Shown: positions 14,580 to 17,298 of the stretch, piece after piece | Layout: each line of letters opens with the position of its first letter | How positions within the stretch are numbered: the first letter of the stretch is position 1 | Origin: Candidatus Colwellbacteria bacterium RIFCSPLOWO2_01_FULL_48_10 | GTDB taxonomy: Bacteria > Patescibacteriota > Minisyncoccia > UBA6257 > Colwellbacteraceae | DNA: 17,298 bases | Direction: 5' to 3' | Assembly (NCBI GenBank): GCA_001817755.1 | Contig: MHIY01000001.1 | Location: forward strand, 1-17,298 | Position numbers and translations under genes: made by a program | Notes under the pieces: model-generated | What the model was told of the DNA's origin: nothing | What the model saw: only the letters and a program-made list of their open reading frames with translations | Database searches by the model: none

Positions 14580-15587
14580 ATGGATGTAATAAAACTCCTA
14601 ATTCGCTTGGTGAAGATCGATTCAGTTAATGGCAATGAAAAAAAGATTTGCGATTTCGTTTTCAAGCTGCTTCGTGAACTCGGATTCAAACCGAAGAAAA
14701 TACCAGTTGATGAGAACGGGTATAATATTGTCGTTAAATTCGGGCAGCCAAAAGTATATCTCTCGGCACATCTTGATACCGTCGCTCCATATTCGCCGCC
14801 ACAAGTGAGGCGCACCCATGTCTACGGACGCGGAGCGGCTGATGCTAAGGGTTCGGCCGCGGCGATGATCGTTGCCGCGATCGAAGCACGGAAAGAAAAT
14901 ATCAGCAATTTCGGCTTGATATTCACGGTGGGCGAAGAGTTCGACATCCGCGGGGCCATGGCGGTCGTCAAAAGCGGCCTTAAAATCCCGTTCGTAGTGG
15001 CAGGCGAACCGACTAAGCTGAAGGTCATAAACAGACATTTCGGCCACACAGACATTAAAATAAGGATTCGCGGGGTTAATGTCCGTGGCGATGTTGAAGA
15101 AGGACGGGTAAATTCCATAGACCGGATGGTTGATGCTATTAACATAGTTGATAAGGCCCTGGATGATGGCAAATTCCCCAAAGGGTCCCTGCTTAATATC
15201 AGCATGATCAGAGGCGGAGAGGCCTACGGGGCAGTTCCCAGACATGCTGAGGCGTATATAGATATAACGATACCGCCGCACAGTAATGTGGACCTTTTAA
15301 AAAAGATAAAAAGATTGGTAAAAAAAATCGGCGGAACAAAAATTGAGCAGGTAAGTTTCTTAAAATGGGTTGATTCCAAGATTCCCAGAGAACTGTCATT
15401 CATCCCTGTGGAAAAGAGTATTTCTAATTTTGCCTCTGATATTGCGGCTTTCAGAAAAGGCGTACTCCTGGGCCCGGGCAAGATAACCGAATCGCACGTT
15501 GCAAACGAGCGCATTGAAATAAAATCTCTGTTTAAGGCCATCCAGATATACAAGCAAGTCCTTCGTAACTTCCAAGTTAAAGCTTGA
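14580..15587 (+). CDS. M20-family zinc peptidase/deacylase (ArgE/DapE/LysK-like)
   Basis: 335 residues. Metal and catalytic residues of the M20 family are in place: HLD (H64, D66), D88 in GRGAADAKG, the catalytic pair GEE (E119, E120), E143 in AGEPT and the C-terminal H306 in ESHVANERI. A lid/dimerisation domain lies at about 153-245. The family cleaves amino-acyl or N-acetyl bonds of small substrates such as acetylornithine, succinyl-DAP or dipeptides; the substrate is not decided here. Odd: the lid segment usually reading RGKAAHSS..EEGVNAI is RGVNVRGDVEEGRVNSI, with the conserved His replaced by Arg. It overlaps the convergent 15577-16218 gene by 11 bp. Confidence 0.9.
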   Translation: MDVIKLLIRLVKIDSVNGNEKKICDFVFKLLRELGFKPKKIPVDENGYNIVVKFGQPKVYLSAHLDTVAPYSPPQVRRTHVYGRGAADAKGSAAAMIVAAIEARKENISNFGLIFTVGEEFDIRGAMAVVKSGLKIPFVVAGEPTKLKVINRHFGHTDIKIRIRGVNVRGDVEEGRVNSIDRMVDAINIVDKALDDGKFPKGSLLNISMIRGGEAYGAVPRHAEAYIDITIPPHSNVDLLKKIKRLVKKIGGTKIEQVSFLKWVDSKIPRELSFIPVEKSISNFASDIAAFRKGVLLGPGKITESHVANERIEIKSLFKAIQIYKQVLRNFQVKA

Positions 15588-16218
15588 GATGACGATTATA
15601 TATCCCTAAAATATTTTTTTGGGTTACCCCAAATTTTTCTTCGGATAGTCCCTCGCGAACCAACTCATCAAAATTGGCGACAAAGTGCGCCTGGACCTCA
15701 TCCACCATAACCGACTCGTGATAGCCGATGTTTATCATATCCCAAAATTCTTTTAGATCGGCCCGCGGAATCAAGGAAATTATTTCCATAACGTCGCTCT
15801 TATATCCCTTATTAGTTGAAAACAACGCATGCGCGAGCTCATGGTCCATATATTCTGAGGGATTTCCCTTGGATGTGCCGATTATGTAGAAAGGTTCCTT
15901 GCGGCCGCGGAAAAGCTGCAGAAATTCTTTTTCTTCGGCTGAAAGAGGATCGAACCTGCCGTCGTAGAATGGCCTTAATATTTCGGAAGGGATGTTAAAC
16001 CCTGGCCAGTCCTGCGCATATGAGAAACTCCCTCTTTTCTCGATATACCACCTCTCGAATTCTTCGCGTGTAAATACCCGACCGCGGAACTCCGGAGATT
16101 CGTAGTATTCCTGGAATCTCAAGAAAGTCATGGCCATTAATTCCTGTGTCGGAAAATCCAAATGAATCACTCCTGGGCGTATTTCTTCCAATATCACTTT
16201 TTCAAGAGACATACTCAT
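15577..16218 (-). CDS. Putative HEXXH zinc metallopeptidase, unrecognised family
   Basis: 213 residues, soluble, no signal peptide or TM. The zinc-binding motif HELAH is at 126-130 (MDHELAHALFSTNKGY). A downstream D173-E174 in MVDEVQAHF is a plausible third ligand, as in gluzincins (inference). N-terminal half is acidic and aromatic-rich. ATG at 16218 or in-frame ATG at 16212 (MSMSLEK) both fit. Its 3' end overlaps the M20 gene by 11 bp, convergent. I do not recognise the family, and a catalytically inactive zincin-like role is possible. Confidence 0.75.
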   Translation of the reverse strand: MSMSLEKVILEEIRPGVIHLDFPTQELMAMTFLRFQEYYESPEFRGRVFTREEFERWYIEKRGSFSYAQDWPGFNIPSEILRPFYDGRFDPLSAEEKEFLQLFRGRKEPFYIIGTSKGNPSEYMDHELAHALFSTNKGYKSDVMEIISLIPRADLKEFWDMINIGYHESVMVDEVQAHFVANFDELVREGLSEEKFGVTQKNILGIYNRHLKL

Positions 16219-16239
16219 GATGATAACAAAAAAACGCCC

Positions 16240-16323
16240 ATGGTTAAAAGGACGTGCTTGGTGTTGGTCGTCTGGATAATCAGCATGTTTCTCAAGTACG
16301 CTTTCTATTTTGATTTTGAATAA
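16240..16323 (+). CDS. Possible 27-residue membrane microprotein
   Basis: ATG 16240 to TAA 16321-16323 encodes MVKRTCLVLVVWIISMFLKY followed by AFYFDFE. This is a basic start, one hydrophobic helix of about 16 residues and an acidic end, the profile of a small inner-membrane protein. There is no Shine-Dalgarno, and its end overlaps the tRNA-Trp -35. Chance is a real alternative at this length. Confidence 0.25.
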   Translation: MVKRTCLVLVVWIISMFLKYAFYFDFE

Positions 16324-16344
16324 AAATTAGAGTACTTTTACACT
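16316..16344 (+). promoter_or_regulatory. Promoter of tRNA-Trp
   Basis: TTGAAT (16316-16321), 17-nt spacer, TACACT (16339-16344), 3 nt before the mature 5' end. The start must lie inside or at the very start of the tRNA unless spacing is unusual, so the transcript has little or no leader. Confidence 0.55.
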
Positions 16345-16347
16345 GTT

Positions 16348-16418
16348 GGGCCTATAGTTCAATGGTAGAATGATCGTCTCCAAAACGATCGACCTAGGTT
16401 CGATTCCTAGTGGGCCCG
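16348..16418 (+). tRNA. tRNA-Trp (CCA)
   Basis: 71 nt. Acceptor GGGCCTA/TGGGCCC with one G-U pair, D-stem GTTC/GAAT, anticodon loop CTCCAAA (CCA), T-arm CCTAG TTCGATT CCTAG-type pairing, G73 as usual for Trp, followed by CA. No C1-C4-type element follows. Base composition drops in GC right after it. Confidence 0.96.
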
Positions 16419-16448
16419 CATTAAAAATAATAAATTAATCTATATATC

Positions 16449-16958
16449 ATGATTCCCGGTTGGCTAATCTCCGTCTTTACTTTTCCGGGTATTATTATCC
16501 ACGAGTGGGCTCACAAGAAGTTCTGTGAGTGGCTTGGAGTTTTAGTCCATCAAGTAAAGTACTTTCGCTTTGGCAATCCTGCCGGATACGTTCTACACGA
16601 AGAACCCAAAACTTATAAACAAACTTTCTGGATATCGACTGGTCCTTTGATTATAAATTCGACCGTAGCAATATTTCTCGGTTTCCTGGCCTCTATAATA
16701 AATTCCGAGAGTATTATGTGGTATTTTCTACTTTGGACAGCTCTTTCGTCGGGAATGCATTCATTTCCAAGCGATCATGATATGAGCCATATTTCAAAAT
16801 TTACCAAATCGAAAATAAAAGATGGCGGTTCGATATTTTATTATTTAGCTTTTCCATTTGTATGGCTTATATGGATTGCGAATAAGTTAAAATTCTTTTG
16901 GTGGGATTTAGCATATGCCATCTTGTTAATTTATATAGGTGGTGGATTTAAAATATAG
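16449..16958 (+). CDS. Integral-membrane HEXXH protein (M50/site-2-protease-like)
   Basis: 169 residues with about four hydrophobic helices. The zinc motif HEWAH (H18, E19, H22) lies in the first helix, as in site-2 proteases. A second polar motif SGMHSFPSDHDM (about 101-112) has D109/D111 that could give the third ligand in place of the usual NPDG (inference). Substrate unknown. ATG 16449 lies 30 nt after tRNA-Trp; no Shine-Dalgarno. Codons are markedly A/T-ending compared with genes to the left. A partial membrane protein gene starts 4 nt after its stop. Confidence 0.7.
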   Translation: MIPGWLISVFTFPGIIIHEWAHKKFCEWLGVLVHQVKYFRFGNPAGYVLHEEPKTYKQTFWISTGPLIINSTVAIFLGFLASIINSESIMWYFLLWTALSSGMHSFPSDHDMSHISKFTKSKIKDGGSIFYYLAFPFVWLIWIANKLKFFWWDLAYAILLIYIGGGFKI

Positions 16959-16962
16959 ACTT

Positions 16963-17298
16963 ATGAATGAACAAGAAAAGCAAAAGATTGAGTTACTAAA
17001 AAGTAATATTAGAGTTGTTGAAAGCCATTCCGAGGTGTTGAAAGATATTATAAAAGCTCACAATGACGTTAGAGAAAGAGCCATCAAATATACCTACCAG
17101 TTGATTACAATTATAGGTGTTGTCGCTGGATTTGGCTTTACTGCGATATCAGCAGTTAATACAATTTATTTATTCGTTCTAGGAGAGTTGTTTCTTTTCT
17201 CTGCAATGGCCTTTGGTATGAGGTTTGTGAGAAAGGGATTTATTGATGAGGCGGAGCTTTACGCCACCTATGTGACTAAAGTCGGCAATGCTATAAAA
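16963..17298 (+). CDS. Two-helix membrane protein with N-terminal coiled coil (cut by window edge)
   Basis: 112 codons from ATG 16963 with no stop before the edge. A charged helical start (MNEQEKQKIELLKSN, to about residue 42) is followed by two hydrophobic segments at about 45-63 (LITIIGVVAGFGFTAISAV) and 67-88, then a soluble tail. I do not recognise a family. It starts 4 nt after the 16449-16958 gene and shares its AT-rich composition, so the two are probably one operon. Confidence 0.7.
   Translation, partial: MNEQEKQKIELLKSNIRVVESHSEVLKDIIKAHNDVRERAIKYTYQLITIIGVVAGFGFTAISAVNTIYLFVLGELFLFSAMAFGMRFVRKGFIDEAELYATYVTKVGNAIK

Overview
The window looks like the chromosome of a small-genome bacterium, most likely of the Candidate Phyla Radiation (Patescibacteria, perhaps Parcubacteria). 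Four things suggest this: an F-type ATP synthase operon with a domain-truncated epsilon and a short delta subunit; tRNA genes that mostly lack an encoded CCA; few recognisable Shine-Dalgarno sites; and -10 boxes only 6-11 nt before start codons, suggesting leaderless mRNAs. TGA is an ordinary stop (atpC), so this is not a UGA=Gly lineage. The taxonomic placement is inference.

Layout. (1) 1-6998, minus strand: the full set of eight ATP synthase subunits in the order atpB-E-F-H-A-G-D-C, followed 3 nt later by a partial RBBP9/YdeN-type alpha/beta hydrolase. Three consecutive junctions (atpF/H, atpH/A, atpA/G) carry copies of one AT-rich imperfect inverted repeat, which also supplies the last codons or stop of two upstream genes. 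(2) 7197-10557, minus: an ABC exporter half-transporter, a TsaC/YrdC tRNA-modification enzyme and an inositol-monophosphatase-family phosphatase, with long perfect palindromes between units. (3) 10596-11946: a tRNA cluster (His, Pro, Arg-TCT, Phe on minus; Arg-CCT on plus). (4) 12043-13923, minus: an MFS transporter and a one-TM protein. (5) 14181-14430: tRNA-Gly with its element. (6) 14580-16218: an M20 peptidase converging on a small HEXXH protein. (7) tRNA-Trp at 16348, then a visibly more AT-rich segment with a membrane HEXXH protein and a partial membrane protein, possibly the edge of an island.

The most unusual feature is around the tRNAs. Four tRNA genes (Pro, Phe, Arg-CCT, Gly) are each followed by a structured noncoding element of about 150-260 bp. 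Each element ends in a second copy of the last 13-17 nt of its own tRNA. Three of the four also carry, near their start, a host-matched inverted copy of the tRNA T-arm; the fourth (Gly) keeps only a 7-nt match. All four share a GGGGTCGGG-headed hairpin whose stem sequence differs between copies while base pairing is preserved. In addition, one tRNA-Pro gene is split exactly at its anticodon loop by 164 bp that contains a second, complete tRNA-Pro(TGG). I do not recognise this as a described system.
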